From Hallella mizrahii (lineage in GTDB: Bacteria > Bacteroidota > Bacteroidia > Bacteroidales > Bacteroidaceae), in NCBI RefSeq assembly GCF_009695775.1, contig NZ_VUNG01000008.1, positions 1 through 64,000 on the forward strand: a DNA stretch of 64,000 nt, given 5' to 3'. Both the position numbers and the translations under genes were made by a program. The notes beneath the pieces were generated by a model. The model made no database searches and had not been told where the DNA came from. It saw nothing but the letters and a program-made list of their open reading frames with translations. How positions within the stretch are numbered: position 1 is the first letter of the stretch; every line of letters begins with the position of its first letter. Positions 42,931-54,106 of the stretch are shown here, one piece after another.

Positions 42931-44418
42931 ATGGCAGAAGAATTAGAAAAGAACACACAGGATTCGTCCGTACAGCCTAAGCAGAGTAGCGATGCAAGCC
43001 GTGAAGGCTATCGTCCGCAACAGGGTTATCAGAGAGATTACGTCAATGGCCGCGTACAGCGTCCACGTATTCATACACAGCGCACTTTCAGCTCTGACAA
43101 GAGTGCCAGCCGTGACGAGGGCAGCAGCTTCCGTCCCGAAGGCTTCGGCGCTGGCTTGATGGGTGGAGAACAGCGCCCGCGCAACAGCTATCAGCAGCGT
43201 CAGGGTGGCTACCAACCGCGTCAGCAAGGCGGCTATCAGTCACGTCAGGGTGGCTATCAGCCGCGTCCGCGCTACAACAACAATAATGAAGAGGGTGGCT
43301 ACCAACGCGAAGGCGGTTATCAGCCACGTCAGCAGGGTGGATATCAACCGCGTCAGCAGGGTGGCTATCAACCACGCCAGCAGGGCGGCTATCAGCCACG
43401 CCAGCAGGGCGGATACCAGCCCCGTCAGCAGGGCGGCTATCGCCAGCAGGGACAGGGTGGCTATCAGCCCCGTCAGCAGGGCGGTTATCGTCAGCAGGGA
43501 CAGGGTGGTTACCAGCCCCGTCAGCAGGGCGGCTATCGCCAGCAGGGCGGTTATCGTCAGCAGGGACAGGGCGGATACAACCGTCAGGGCGGCTATAACC
43601 GTCAGGGCGGCTATGGACAGCACCGTCCGGGATATGATCCCAATGCTAAGTACAGCATGAAGAAGCGCATCGAGTACAAGGAGGAGAACATCGACCCGAA
43701 CGAGCCGATTCGCCTGAACAAGTACTTGGCCAACGCCGGCGTCTGCTCTCGCCGTGAGGCAGATGAGTTCATCCAGGCAGGTGTGGTGACAGTCAACGAC
43801 AAGGTGGTTACCGAGCTCGGTACCAAGGTACTTCGCTCCGATGTCGTGAAGTTCCACGATCAGCCTGTCACACTCGAGAAGAAAGTATATGTGCTGCTTA
43901 ACAAGCCTAAGGACTATGTCACTACCAGCGACGATCCTCAGCAGCGCAAGACAGTGATGGATCTCGTCAAGGATGCATGTCCGGAGCGTATCTATCCTGT
44001 TGGCCGTCTGGACCGCAACACCACCGGTGTGCTGTTGTTGACCAACGACGGTGAGCTGGCCAGCAAACTGACACATCCTAAGTTCCTCAAGAAGAAAGTC
44101 TATCACGTCTTCCTCGACAAGAATGTGGCAGCAGAGGATCTGCAGAAGATCGCTGAGGGCATTGAACTCGAGGATGGAGAGGTACATGCCGACGCTATCG
44201 AGTATGCCGACGACCGTGACCACAGCCAAGTGGGCATTGAGATCCATAGCGGCAAGAACCGCATTGTGCGCCGTATCTTTGAGAGTCTGGGCTACCGTGT
44301 CGTGAAGCTCGACCGCGTGCAGTTTGCCGGACTGACCAAGAAGAACGTACGCCGCGGCGACTGGCGCTTCCTCACCGAGAAAGAGGTGGAGATGCTGCGC
44401 AGTGGCATGTTTGAGTAA
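42931..44418 (+). CDS. RsuA/RluB/RluF-family rRNA pseudouridine synthase with long low-complexity N-terminus
   Basis: PIRLNKYLANAGVCSRREADEFIQAGVVTVNDKVV (S4), YPVGRLDRNTTGVLLLTNDGELASKLTHP, IHSGKNRIVRRIFESLGYRVVKLDRVQFAG. Confidence 0.93.
   Translation: MAEELEKNTQDSSVQPKQSSDASREGYRPQQGYQRDYVNGRVQRPRIHTQRTFSSDKSASRDEGSSFRPEGFGAGLMGGEQRPRNSYQQRQGGYQPRQQGGYQSRQGGYQPRPRYNNNNEEGGYQREGGYQPRQQGGYQPRQQGGYQPRQQGGYQPRQQGGYQPRQQGGYRQQGQGGYQPRQQGGYRQQGQGGYQPRQQGGYRQQGGYRQQGQGGYNRQGGYNRQGGYGQHRPGYDPNAKYSMKKRIEYKEENIDPNEPIRLNKYLANAGVCSRREADEFIQAGVVTVNDKVVTELGTKVLRSDVVKFHDQPVTLEKKVYVLLNKPKDYVTTSDDPQQRKTVMDLVKDACPERIYPVGRLDRNTTGVLLLTNDGELASKLTHPKFLKKKVYHVFLDKNVAAEDLQKIAEGIELEDGEVHADAIEYADDRDHSQVGIEIHSGKNRIVRRIFESLGYRVVKLDRVQFAGLTKKNVRRGDWRFLTEKEVEMLRSGMFE
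43200..43620 (+). repeat. Tandem ~24-bp coding repeat (GGYQPRQQ and variants)
   Basis: Repeated ggcggctatcagcc(c/a)cgtcagcag units; GGYQPRQQ, GGYRQQGQ, GGYNRQ. Confidence 0.93.
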
Positions 44419-44465
44419 TGAGAGTGAGTGAACAGTATGTTTGAATCAACAAAGAGAGACATATC

Positions 44466-45857
44466 ATGAGTAGAACAAAAGTGGTTGATGCCCTGCGGAG
44501 CACCGACTTTGGAAAAGAGATGACTGTCAAAGGCTGGGTGCGCTCGCATCGTAGCAGCAAGGCGGTGGACTTCATTGCCTTGAACGACGGTTCGACCATT
44601 AAGAACATTCAGATTGTCGTTGACCCCTCAACGGTAGATGAGGAGTTGCTCAAGAGCATCACTACCGGTGCGTGCATTCGTGCTACCGGTAAGCTCGTCG
44701 AGAGCCAGGGCAAAGGACAGACCTGCGAGATCCAGGCTTCCGAACTGGAGCTCTACGGTGGTTGCCCAAGCGACTATCCTATGCAGAAGAAGGGACAGAG
44801 CTTCGAGTATATGCGTCAGTACGCTCACCTGCGTCTGCGCACAAACACTTTTGGCGCTGTCTTCCGCATTCGCCATAACATGGCTATCGCCATCCATAAG
44901 TATTTCCATGACCATGGCTTCTACTACTTCAACACGCCGCTGATCACAGCCAGCGATGCTGAGGGTGCCGGTTCGATGTTTCAGGTGACTACTCTTGACC
45001 TTGACCGTGTGGCCAAGAGCGGTAAGGTGGAGTACGACAAAGACTTCTTCGGACGTAAGACCAACCTCACCGTGAGCGGTCAGCTCGAGGGTGAGCTCGG
45101 CGCTACTGCCTTGGGTGCCATCTACACCTTTGGCCCTACCTTCCGTGCGGAGAACAGTAACACGCCGCGCCACTTGGCAGAGTTCTGGATGATAGAGCCG
45201 GAGGTTGCCTTCATCGACAAGGATGAGCTGATGGATCTTGAGGAAGACTTCATCAAGTACTGCGTGAAGTGGGCTTTGGACAACTGCAAGGACGACTTGG
45301 AGTTCCTCAACAAGATGATCGACAAGACGCTGATCGCTACACTGGAGTCTGTCATCAAGGAGGACTTTGTGCGCCTGCCTTATACCGAGGGAATCCGCAT
45401 CCTTGAGCAGGCTGTCAAGGATGGACACAAGTTTGAATTCCCTGTCACCGGTTGGGGCATGGATCTCAGCAGTGAACATGAGCGTTACCTCGTAGAGCAG
45501 CACTTCAAGCGTCCGGTGATCATGACCGACTATCCTTCCGAGATCAAGGCGTTCTATATGAAGAAGAATGCCGACGGTAAGACGATGCAGGGAACTGACG
45601 TGCTCTTCCCCCGCATTGGCGAGATCATCGGCGGTTCGGTCCGTGAGGAGAACTATCAGAAGCTGCTCGATGAGATCGAGGCACGCGGCATGGACGAGAA
45701 CAACTATAAGTGGTATCTCGATACCCGCAAGTTCGGTTCTTGTCCTCATGCTGGCTTCGGCTTGGGCTTTGAGCGTCTGATTCTCTTCGTGACGGGTATG
45801 CAGAACATCCGCGACGTCATTCCTTTCCCACGTACGCCGAAGAACGCTGAGTTCTAA
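44466..45857 (+). CDS. asnS: Asparaginyl-tRNA synthetase
   Basis: [43 protein letters not shown]-type and [34 protein letters not shown]. Confidence 0.96.
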   Translation: MSRTKVVDALRSTDFGKEMTVKGWVRSHRSSKAVDFIALNDGSTIKNIQIVVDPSTVDEELLKSITTGACIRATGKLVESQGKGQTCEIQASELELYGGCPSDYPMQKKGQSFEYMRQYAHLRLRTNTFGAVFRIRHNMAIAIHKYFHDHGFYYFNTPLITASDAEGAGSMFQVTTLDLDRVAKSGKVEYDKDFFGRKTNLTVSGQLEGELGATALGAIYTFGPTFRAENSNTPRHLAEFWMIEPEVAFIDKDELMDLEEDFIKYCVKWALDNCKDDLEFLNKMIDKTLIATLESVIKEDFVRLPYTEGIRILEQAVKDGHKFEFPVTGWGMDLSSEHERYLVEQHFKRPVIMTDYPSEIKAFYMKKNADGKTMQGTDVLFPRIGEIIGGSVREENYQKLLDEIEARGMDENNYKWYLDTRKFGSCPHAGFGLGFERLILFVTGMQNIRDVIPFPRTPKNAEF

Positions 45858-45962
45858 TCACTGGTGGGATAAGCAAAGGCATGTACTATCGTCAGGTAAA
45901 ATGCCCCACAGCATACCGAAAGCTATGCCGGGGCTGATCCCTGGCTGTAATCATACATAAAG

Positions 45963-46007
45963 AAAAGAGCCCCGGTCGACGATGCTTTCGTAGACTGAGG
46001 CTCTTTT
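45963..46007 (+). terminator. Terminator after asnS
   Basis: aaaagagcc...ggctctttt stem then t-run. Confidence 0.6.
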
Positions 46008-46073
46008 TGTTGAATATTCCCAAAGAGACATGTATTTGCTCTCTTTGGCTGAATTATTTAATTCTGACAAGAA

Positions 46074-46991
46074 ATGATAGAAGAAAATAGCGTAAAGACC
46101 AACTCCTTTCGTGCCTGGCTCTTGGCGGCGCGCCCCAAGACATTGACGGGAGCTGCCGTCCCGGTGATGATCGGCACGGCATTGACGGTTGCTGATCATG
46201 GATGGGAAATAGCTTGGCTGCCTTGTGTGCTGTGCTTTCTCTTTGCATTTATCATGCAGATCGATGCCAACTTTGTCAATGACTATTTCGATTTCAAGCG
46301 TGGCAACGATGATGCGGCTACGCGTCTTGGGCCTCAGCGTGCCTGTTCGATGGGGTGGGTCACGGAAGAAGCCATGCGTAAGGCACTGCTTGTCACTACG
46401 GCTCTCGGCTGTGCCGTCGGTCTGCCGCTGGTATTGTTTGGTGGACTGGAAATGATTCTCGTCGGTGCATTGTGCGTGGTCTTCTGTTTCCTTTATACCA
46501 CCAGACTCTCTTATCTGGGCTTGGGCGACATGCTCGTGCTGGTGTTCTTTGGCATTGTTCCTGTTTGCCTGACCTATTATCTTTGTCAGCCGGAAGGTTC
46601 ACGGACGGTGACGCTGACCGTGTTTCTTGCGTCGTTGGCCTGCGGCTTCGTTATCGACACCTTATTGTTAATCAACAACAATCGCGATATCGACAATGAC
46701 CGGCGTGATGGAAAAATGACGCTGGTCGTCAGAGTCGGTCATCGGGGTGGTGAGATCCTCTATTTCTTGTCCGGCATTGTCGCATTGCTGTTGAATATCG
46801 TCTTCATTGTCGAAGGGCATCTATGGGCGTTCCTTCTTCCGTTGATCGTCTATCTGCCCTTGCATACACTGGCTTTCAGCCATCTGGTGAAGATTGACCA
46901 TGGACGCGAATTAAATAAGGTGTTGGGAGAAACGGCCAGGAATATGTTTCTCTTCGGCATTACTACTTCCATAGGTTTGCTCTTGTGCTAA
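46074..46991 (+). CDS. menA: 1,4-dihydroxy-2-naphthoate polyprenyltransferase
   Basis: WLLAARPKTLTGAAVPVMIGTAL, QIDANFVNDYFDFKRGND, LLINNNRDIDNDRRDGKMTLVVRVG. Confidence 0.93.
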   Translation: MIEENSVKTNSFRAWLLAARPKTLTGAAVPVMIGTALTVADHGWEIAWLPCVLCFLFAFIMQIDANFVNDYFDFKRGNDDAATRLGPQRACSMGWVTEEAMRKALLVTTALGCAVGLPLVLFGGLEMILVGALCVVFCFLYTTRLSYLGLGDMLVLVFFGIVPVCLTYYLCQPEGSRTVTLTVFLASLACGFVIDTLLLINNNRDIDNDRRDGKMTLVVRVGHRGGEILYFLSGIVALLLNIVFIVEGHLWAFLLPLIVYLPLHTLAFSHLVKIDHGRELNKVLGETARNMFLFGITTSIGLLLC

Positions 46992-47215
46992 CAGATTATC
47001 CGACAATTGTCAGGGCAGTTTTTCTCTCAACGCCCCCAACTTGCACAAGGAAAGTTACGTCTTTGCAGTAAGGACGAAGTCGGCAAACGGGTGTCCGGCA
47101 GTGACCACTTTTCTCATGTTCTTCGTGCCCCCAAGTATCGTTCATGGTGGGCCTATACCGATCCAAGCGATGCTTTCCAGCATTACCCATGTCTATCTCT
47201 ACAAGGTTTATAAGG

Positions 47216-47377
47216 ATTCAAGACTGTGCTTACATCCGTATGGATCTTCTGTCGAAAGAAATTGCGCCTCTATTCAATATCTCTATTTGTGGTGTGGAGA
47301 TCAGTAGCTACCGACTGCGCAAGAAGATGGGAATTGACATCAAAGTCAACCTCTCTGAATTCTTGTACAAGTTATAG
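47216..47377 (+). pseudogene. Remnant of LuxR-type HTH C-terminus (TPR/Y_Y_Y regulator class)
   Basis: DCAYIRMDLLSKEIAPLFNISICGVEISSYRLRKKMGIDIKVNLSEFL; no upstream regulator domain in any frame. Confidence 0.6.
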
Positions 47378-47535
47378 TGATCGTCTCTCAACAAGGTTGT
47401 TTCGTACGGACATCTGTCTTGTTGGATAACTGACACCATTCCGGGTCTGAGAATGCATTTTTTTCGAGCAGGACATCCTTTGCCCCCCATTTCACCGAAT
47501 TGTATAGTTGAGCTTTTAGTCTACTTTCAATAGAA

Positions 47536-47574
47536 AACAACAAAAGCCGGCAGAAATCGCCGGCTTTTGTTGTT
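47536..47574. terminator. Bidirectional terminator downstream of leuB
   Basis: 16-bp perfect stem aacaacaaaagccggc/gccggcttttgttgtt, 7-nt loop. Confidence 0.85.
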
Positions 47575-47668
47575 ATAGAAAAGAGCTTTCTCCCTTTGAT
47601 TCCGAAGGCAATCCCTTGTTTTTCGTACGTTATGGACCTTCTGTGGAAGAAATACTGATCCTTAGCTT

Positions 47669-48730
47669 TTACTTATTCTCGATGTAGTTGACGATCCACT
47701 CGCCGACCTCCTTAGTGCCATAGTGCTTTCCGCCTTCGACCTGAATCTCCGGTGTGCGGACGTTCTGCTCCAGACTCTGGTCACAGGCCTCTCGGATGAG
47801 TGCGCCCTCCTTGTTCAGTCCGAAGTGCTCGAGCATCATGGCAGCGGAGAGAATCTGTGCCAAGGGGTTGGCAAGGTTCTTACCTGCAGCTTGTGGCCAA
47901 GATCCGTGAACAGGCTCGAAGAGCGGAGTATGCTCGCCCAGGGAAGCAGAAGGCTGGAGGCCCATGGAACCCGTGATAGCACTTGTCTCGTCGGTGAGGA
48001 TGTCGCCGAAAGTGTTCTCCGTGACGATGACATCGAAGAAGCGGGGCTCAGTGAGCACGCGCATTGAGCAGTTGTCGATGAACATATAGTCGACATTGAC
48101 ATCGGGATATTTCGGTTCCATCTCCTTTGCCACCTGACGCCACAGCCGAGAGCTGGCCAGCACGTTAGCCTTGTCGACGACAGTGAGGTGGTGGTTGCGA
48201 CGCTCAGCGAACTCAAAAGCCACCTTCAGGATGCGCTCAATCTCAGAACGATGGTAGATGTCGGTGTCGTAAGCCTTCTCGTCGTCTTGGTATTTCTCAC
48301 CGAAGTACATACCGCCGGTGAGCTCACGGATGACCACGAAGTCAGCACCCTTGATGAGCTCTTCCTTCAGTGGGCTCTTGTGGAGCAGACAGTTGAAGGT
48401 AGCCACGGGGCGCACGTTGGCGAAGAGACCGAGTTTCTTGCGCATAGCCAGCAGACCCGTCTCGGGACGTACCTTCAAAGTGGGGTTGTTGTCGAAGCGC
48501 GGATCACCGACAGCGGCGAAGAGCACGGCATCAGCATCCATACACGTTTTGAAGGTCTCGTCGGGGAATGGATCACCTACGGCATCGATGGCATGAGCGC
48601 CACAGATCGCCTCGTGGTAGGTGAACTCATGGTTAAACTTCTTGGCCACGGCGTCGAGCACGTGGAGAGCCTGTGGCATGATCTCCGGTCCAATACCGTC
48701 ACCGGGGAGAACGGCAATGTTCAGTTTCAT
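47669..48730 (-). CDS. leuB: 3-isopropylmalate dehydrogenase
   Basis: [54 protein letters not shown]. Confidence 0.97.
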   Translation of the reverse strand: MKLNIAVLPGDGIGPEIMPQALHVLDAVAKKFNHEFTYHEAICGAHAIDAVGDPFPDETFKTCMDADAVLFAAVGDPRFDNNPTLKVRPETGLLAMRKKLGLFANVRPVATFNCLLHKSPLKEELIKGADFVVIRELTGGMYFGEKYQDDEKAYDTDIYHRSEIERILKVAFEFAERRNHHLTVVDKANVLASSRLWRQVAKEMEPKYPDVNVDYMFIDNCSMRVLTEPRFFDVIVTENTFGDILTDETSAITGSMGLQPSASLGEHTPLFEPVHGSWPQAAGKNLANPLAQILSAAMMLEHFGLNKEGALIREACDQSLEQNVRTPEIQVEGGKHYGTKEVGEWIVNYIENK

Positions 48731-48751
48731 AATATGTATTGTTTGTTATTT

Positions 48752-50311
48752 TTATTTTTTAGTGTTCTCTTCCTCAAAGATATTGAGCATCTTGAAGGTA
48801 GCCTTGATGGCAGCCTCTGTCTGGTCGGCGTCGAGTCCGTGGGTGCGGATGACGCGGCCATTTTCATCCTGCCAGGTGATGATGGTCTGGACGAGGGCGT
48901 CGGTGTGTCCGCCTGGCGGGATGGTGACGCTATAGTTGGTCAGGCGTGGGAACGTGCGGTTGAGGTTGTCGCGGTAGACCTTGCGTAGAGCTTTGACAAA
49001 GGCGTCGTACTGACCGTCGCCGGTGGCGTCGGCGGTGTAGACCTTACCGTTGATCTCCACTTTCAGACTGGCGATCGGCTTCAGCCCGTAAGAGGTGGAG
49101 ACCATATAGCTCAGGAGTTTCACGCGCTCCTCCATGGCATCATGCCGGTTGAGCACGTCGGAAACGATGTAGGGCAGGTCGTCCTGAGTGACCACCTCCT
49201 TGCGGTCGCCGAGTTCCGTGATGCGCTGAGTGACCTTTCGGACCTGTTCCGGCGTGAGCGTCATGCCGAGCTCTTCGAGGTTTTTCTCGATGTTAGCCTT
49301 GCCAGAGTTCTTTCCGAGTGCGAACTCACGCTTACGTCCGAATCGTTCAGGCTTCAAGGCGTTGCTGTAGAGATTGTCTTTCTTGTCGCCATCGGCGTGT
49401 ACGCCGGCCACCTGTGTGAAGACGTTCTCACCGACGATGGGCTCGTTTGGCGACACAGCGATGCCGCTATATCCTTCCACGACGCGGCTGATCATGTTGA
49501 GCTGGCTCTCGACGATATTCGTCTCTACGTCGCACATATCTTTCAAGACAGCCTCCACGCTCGACAGCGGTGCATTGCCGCAACGCTCGCCGAGCCCGTT
49601 GACGGTGACGTGGATACCCGATGCACCGCATCGCACAGCGGCGAGAGAGTCAGCTACAGCCATGTCGTAGTCGTTGTGGGCATGGAAGTCGAAGCGTTTG
49701 TCGGGGTACATATCCACCATCTTCGTGATGAAGTCCTCGCACTGAGTCGGCGTGAGGATGCCCAGCGTATCGGGCAGAAGGAAGCGCTCTATATTTGTAT
49801 CCTTCATAGCCTCCATCATCTGGTAGACATATTCCGGGGAGTTGATCATACCGGAACTCCAGTCCTCGAGGTATAGATTCACGCGGAAGTGCTTGCTTTC
49901 AGCATAGTCGAGCACGTCGAGGATGTCCTCGATGTGCTGCTCGGGCGTCTTGTGGAGCTGCTGTGTACAGTGCTTGTACGAGCCTTTCGCCAGCAGGTTG
50001 ATGACGTGACAGCCCGTGTCTGCGATCCAGTCCACGCTTTTGTTATGGTCGACGAATCCCAAGACCTCGATCCGATCCAAGTATCCGGCCTGCTCGGCGA
50101 AGCGGCAGATGCCGGTGACGGCCTCTTTCTCGCCTTCCGATACGCGTGCCGAAGCCACCTCGAGCCGGTCGACATTTACTTTCTCCAACAGCAGACGCGC
50201 GATCATGAGCTTCTCATGAGGCAGGAAGCTCACGCCGTTGGTCTGTTCACCGTCGCGCAAGGTAGAGTCCATGATCTCGATGCGCGACTTCATTTTATTT
50301 AGTGATTCCAT
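48752..50311 (-). CDS. LeuA-family acyltransferase, citramalate/isopropylmalate synthase-like (CimA-like)
   Basis: IEIMDSTLRDGEQTNGVSFLPHEKLMIARLLLEKVNVDRLEVASARVS; C-terminal regulatory domain; distinct from LeuA at 52363. Confidence 0.85.
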   Translation of the reverse strand: MESLNKMKSRIEIMDSTLRDGEQTNGVSFLPHEKLMIARLLLEKVNVDRLEVASARVSEGEKEAVTGICRFAEQAGYLDRIEVLGFVDHNKSVDWIADTGCHVINLLAKGSYKHCTQQLHKTPEQHIEDILDVLDYAESKHFRVNLYLEDWSSGMINSPEYVYQMMEAMKDTNIERFLLPDTLGILTPTQCEDFITKMVDMYPDKRFDFHAHNDYDMAVADSLAAVRCGASGIHVTVNGLGERCGNAPLSSVEAVLKDMCDVETNIVESQLNMISRVVEGYSGIAVSPNEPIVGENVFTQVAGVHADGDKKDNLYSNALKPERFGRKREFALGKNSGKANIEKNLEELGMTLTPEQVRKVTQRITELGDRKEVVTQDDLPYIVSDVLNRHDAMEERVKLLSYMVSTSYGLKPIASLKVEINGKVYTADATGDGQYDAFVKALRKVYRDNLNRTFPRLTNYSVTIPPGGHTDALVQTIITWQDENGRVIRTHGLDADQTEAAIKATFKMLNIFEEENTKK

Positions 50312-50901
50312 GTTTTACGGTTCTTTTCAAAGGCCTCCACCTTGTCGCGGTTCTGCACGAGGAAGTCGACATCGTCGAGACCATTCATCAAGCAATGCTT
50401 CTTATAACCATTGATTTCGAAGTGCTCGCTCTTGCCTGTAGCCATGTTGGTGACCGTCTGGTTGGGCAGGTCCACCTTTACCTGAGTCTTATGGTCTTTG
50501 GCAATGCTGTCAAAGAGTTCCTTCAGGAAGGGCTCGCTGACGACGACAGGGAGCACAAAGTTGTTCAGTTCATTGTTCTTGTGGATGTCAGCGAAGAACG
50601 AGCTGATGACTACTCGGAAGCCATAACCGGCTATTGCCCATGCGGCATGTTCGCGGCTTGAACCTGATCCGAAGTTCTTTCCTGCCACGAGGATACATCC
50701 CGAGTAGCTGGGATCGTTGAGGACGAAGTCCTTCTTCAGGCTGCCGTCTTTGTTGTAGCGCCAGTCGCGGAAGAGGTTGTCGCCGAAGCCTTCCTTGTCG
50801 GTAGCCTTGAGGAAGCGGGCGGGAATGATTTGGTCTGTATCTACATTCTCCAGGGGAAGAGGAATGCAGCTGGATGTGATGACATTGAATTTCTGTTTCA
50901 T
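50299..50901 (-). CDS. leuD: 3-isopropylmalate dehydratase small subunit
   Basis: LPLENVDTDQIIPARFLK, GKNFGSGSSREHAAWAIAGYGFRVVIS. Confidence 0.97.
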   Translation of the reverse strand: MKQKFNVITSSCIPLPLENVDTDQIIPARFLKATDKEGFGDNLFRDWRYNKDGSLKKDFVLNDPSYSGCILVAGKNFGSGSSREHAAWAIAGYGFRVVISSFFADIHKNNELNNFVLPVVVSEPFLKELFDSIAKDHKTQVKVDLPNQTVTNMATGKSEHFEINGYKKHCLMNGLDDVDFLVQNRDKVEAFEKNRKTWNH

Positions 50902-50935
50902 TGCGATAAAATACTGATGTGTTCAACCAAGAAGA

Positions 50936-52330
50936 TTACATGAACTCACGCGGGTCGGTGACTTTGCCGGTGATAGCTGCTGCTGCTGCGACCAGCGGAC
51001 TGGCGAGGATGGTGCGTGAGCCAGGGCCTTGTCGCCCCTCAAAGTTACGGTTGGAGGTAGACACGCTGTAGAGTCCTGCCGGTACCTTGTCATCGTTCAT
51101 GGCCAGACAAGCCGAGCATCCGGGCTGACGGATCTCGAAGCCAGCTTCGTTGAGTACCTTGTCGAGCTTCTCGTTTTTGATCTGCTGTGCCACTGCCCAA
51201 GAGCCGGGGACGAGCCATGCCACCACGTTGGGTGCCTTGTGATGTCCCTTGACGAGCGAGGCGAAGGCACGGAAGTCTTCGATGCGGCCGTTGGTGCAGG
51301 CACCGAGGAACACATAGTCGATGGGATGACCAAGGAGTTTCTCACCCGGCTCGAAGCCCATGTATTTCAGACTCTTCTTGAACGAAGCCTGGTCGCTCTC
51401 GGGAATCTCGTCGAGTGTAGGGATCGTGCCGTTGATAGCAATGCCCATACCTGGGTTTGTGCCGTAGGTGATGCGAGGTTCAATGTCGGCCGCGTCGTAG
51501 TTTACCTCCCGGTCGAAGACGGCGTCATCGCCGGATTTCAGCGTTTTCCAATAAGCCACGGCACGGTCCCAGTCCTCACCCTTGGGCGCGTATTTCTTGC
51601 CTTTGATATAGGCGAAAGTCTTCTCGTCCGGTGCTACGAAACCACCTCGGGCACCCATCTCTATGGACAGGTTGCAGAGGGTCAGACGACCTTCCATGCT
51701 CATGTTTCGCACCACGTCGCCGGCATACTCCACGAAGTAGCCCGTAGCGCCTGAGGTTGTCAGCTGTGACATCAGGTAAAGCGCGACATCCTTTGCGGTC
51801 ACTCCCGGTTTGAGCGTACCGTTGATGTTGATGCGCATCGACTTTGGTTTCTGCTGCAAGATGCACTGCGAGGCGAGTACCATCTCCACCTCGGAGGTAC
51901 CGATGCCGAAGGCGACGGCACCCATAGCGCCGTGGGTAGAGGTGTGAGAGTCACCGCAGACGATAGTCATGCCCGGCAGGGAGAGTCCTGTCTCGGGACC
52001 CACGACATGGATGATACCGTTTTCGGGCGTGTTCATCTTGAACTCCGTGACGCCGAACTCCTTACAGTTTTTGTCGAGCGTGTCGATCTGTTTGCGTCCC
52101 ACGGGGTCAGCGACGGGCTTGTCCTGGTCGTGGGTTTGTATGTTGTGGTCAGGCATGGCAAAGACCTGCTGGGGGCGGAACACCTTCAGTCCGCGCTGGC
52201 GCAAGCCTTGGAAAGCCTGTGGAGTAGTCACCTCGTGGCAGTAGAGACGGTCGATATACAATTGAGTGGGACCGTCCTTGACAATCTGAACGACGTGGCT
52301 GTCCCAAATCTTATCAAACAGGGTATTCAT
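50936..52330 (-). CDS. leuC: 3-isopropylmalate dehydratase large subunit
   Basis: [49 protein letters not shown]. Confidence 0.97.
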   Translation of the reverse strand: MNTLFDKIWDSHVVQIVKDGPTQLYIDRLYCHEVTTPQAFQGLRQRGLKVFRPQQVFAMPDHNIQTHDQDKPVADPVGRKQIDTLDKNCKEFGVTEFKMNTPENGIIHVVGPETGLSLPGMTIVCGDSHTSTHGAMGAVAFGIGTSEVEMVLASQCILQQKPKSMRININGTLKPGVTAKDVALYLMSQLTTSGATGYFVEYAGDVVRNMSMEGRLTLCNLSIEMGARGGFVAPDEKTFAYIKGKKYAPKGEDWDRAVAYWKTLKSGDDAVFDREVNYDAADIEPRITYGTNPGMGIAINGTIPTLDEIPESDQASFKKSLKYMGFEPGEKLLGHPIDYVFLGACTNGRIEDFRAFASLVKGHHKAPNVVAWLVPGSWAVAQQIKNEKLDKVLNEAGFEIRQPGCSACLAMNDDKVPAGLYSVSTSNRNFEGRQGPGSRTILASPLVAAAAAITGKVTDPREFM

Positions 52331-52362
52331 ATATATAATATGTGTTATAGGATTCTGCTATG

Positions 52363-53865
52363 TTATTTCACTCTGAATTTATTGATGCAGTCGATATATG
52401 CCTCGACAGACGCGGTGACGATGTCGGTGTTAGCACCAAATCCGTAGTAGATCTGTCCGTCGTATTCCACCTGCATGTGCACCTTGCCGACATCGTCGGA
52501 ACCTTTGGAGATAGCCTGAATGGTGAACTCCTTGAGGGTCATCTGCTTGCGTACGATACGCTTGAGTGCTGAGATGGCCGCGTCGACAGGACCGTTGCCA
52601 GTGGAGCATTCCTCGAATTTCTGTCCGGCGATGTCCAGTCCGATGCTTGCCACAGAGCGTACGCCCTTGCCGGTGGTCACCTGCAGATAGTCGAGTTTCA
52701 CGCTGTGGTTGGCGGTGCGGTCAGCGCCGGCAAGCATGAGCACGTCGTCGTCGGTGATCTCTTTTTTCTTGTCGGCAAGCACGAGGAATTGCTTGTAGAT
52801 CTTGTCGAGCGTCTCCTCGTCCTTGATGTCCACGCCGTTGACCTCCAGACGATAACGGAGGGCAGCGCGTCCGGAACGTGCGGTGAGCACGATTTCGTTG
52901 TTGTCGAGCCCGATGTCTTTCGGGTTGATGATCTCGTAGGTCTGCACGTTTTTCAGCACGCCGTCCTGATGAATGCCGCTGGAGTGAGCAAAGGCATTGC
53001 GTCCGACGATGGCTTTGTTGGGTTGTACAGGCATGTTCATCAAAGACGATACCATGCGTGAGATCGGATAGATCTTGCGTGTGTTGATGTTTGTGTCGAT
53101 GCCGATGTTTTTATGGCATTTAAGGATCATGGCGATCTCCTCCAGGGAAGTGTTTCCTGCCCGCTCGCCGATGCCGTTGATGGTAACCTCTACTTGTCGT
53201 GCGCCGTTGAGCACACCTTCGAGCGTGTTGGCTGTTGCCATTCCCAGATCGTTGTGGCAGTGAGTGGAGATGATGGCCTTGTCGATGTTGTCGACATGCT
53301 CTTTGAGGTATTTGATCTTTTCGCCGTACTCGTTTGGCAGGCAATATCCGGTGGTGTCCGGGATGTTGACCACAGTGGCACCAGCCTTGATGACGGCCTC
53401 GACCACGCGTGCGAGGTACTCGTTGTCGGTGCGTCCGGCATCCTCAGCGTAGAACTCTACGTCGTCGACATACTTTTTGGCGTAAGCCACTGCGCGCACG
53501 GCGCGCTCCAGGATGTCTTCGCGGTTGGAATTGAACTTATATTTGATATGAGAGTCACTTGTGCCGATACCCGTGTGGATACGTTTGTGCTTGGCATATT
53601 TCAGCGACTCGGCAGCCACGTCGATGTCCTTTTCTACGGCACGTGTGAGTGCGCAGATGGTCGGCCATGTCACCGCTTTTGAGATTTCCACCACAGAGTT
53701 GAAGTCCCCCGGCGAGGAGATGGGGAAGCCAGCCTCGATGACGTCCACGCCCAACAGCTCGAGTTGCTTGGCCACCTGAATCTTTTCCACTGTGTTCAAC
53801 TGACAACCAGGCACCTGCTCGCCATCGCGGAGCGTCGTGTCGAAAATGTAAAGTCTGTCGCTCAT
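52363..53865 (-). CDS. leuA: 2-isopropylmalate synthase
   Basis: [51 protein letters not shown]. Confidence 0.97.
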   Translation of the reverse strand: MSDRLYIFDTTLRDGEQVPGCQLNTVEKIQVAKQLELLGVDVIEAGFPISSPGDFNSVVEISKAVTWPTICALTRAVEKDIDVAAESLKYAKHKRIHTGIGTSDSHIKYKFNSNREDILERAVRAVAYAKKYVDDVEFYAEDAGRTDNEYLARVVEAVIKAGATVVNIPDTTGYCLPNEYGEKIKYLKEHVDNIDKAIISTHCHNDLGMATANTLEGVLNGARQVEVTINGIGERAGNTSLEEIAMILKCHKNIGIDTNINTRKIYPISRMVSSLMNMPVQPNKAIVGRNAFAHSSGIHQDGVLKNVQTYEIINPKDIGLDNNEIVLTARSGRAALRYRLEVNGVDIKDEETLDKIYKQFLVLADKKKEITDDDVLMLAGADRTANHSVKLDYLQVTTGKGVRSVASIGLDIAGQKFEECSTGNGPVDAAISALKRIVRKQMTLKEFTIQAISKGSDDVGKVHMQVEYDGQIYYGFGANTDIVTASVEAYIDCINKFRVK

Positions 53866-53922
53866 ATTCTTTATGTATTAATGTTTTTGCTTTCTCTGTT
53901 GTTCCCTGAAACTTGTCCAAAC

Positions 53923-53956
53923 AAAAAAGCCTTCCCACTTGTGGAAGTGGAAAGGC
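53923..53956 (-). terminator. Attenuator terminator in leu leader
   Basis: 12-bp stem GCCTTTCCACTT-ccac-AAGTGGGAAGGC (one G-U) followed by TTTTTT on minus strand, 58 nt before leuA. Confidence 0.85.
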
Positions 53957-53975
53957 TCTGTATGGTTGTTGTCCG

Positions 53976-54065
53976 TCAGACATGCACGCACACCTTCTCA
54001 CTTCCAACTGTGGGATACAGTCGAATGCTAATAATAATGCTTAGAAGGATGTACAAACTTGTCAT
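53976..54065 (-). CDS. Leu operon leader peptide, 29 aa: MTSLYILLSIIISIRLYPTVGSEKVCVHV
   Basis: ATG-TGA ORF between promoter and attenuator, dense in Leu/Ile/Val codons (L-Y-I-L-L-S-I-I-I-S-I-R-L). Confidence 0.75.
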   Translation of the reverse strand: MTSLYILLSIIISIRLYPTVGSEKVCVHV

Positions 54066-54106
54066 AACCTTATGTGTTGATTCGTATCTATTTCTGTTTA
54101 CGGGTG

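Noticed and set aside
43240-44247. 335-aa antisense ORF with LLTGLIATLSLLAIAALL repeats (TM-like)
   Set aside because: Reverse reading of the RluB GGYQPRQQ repeat; artefact of the repetitive DNA.
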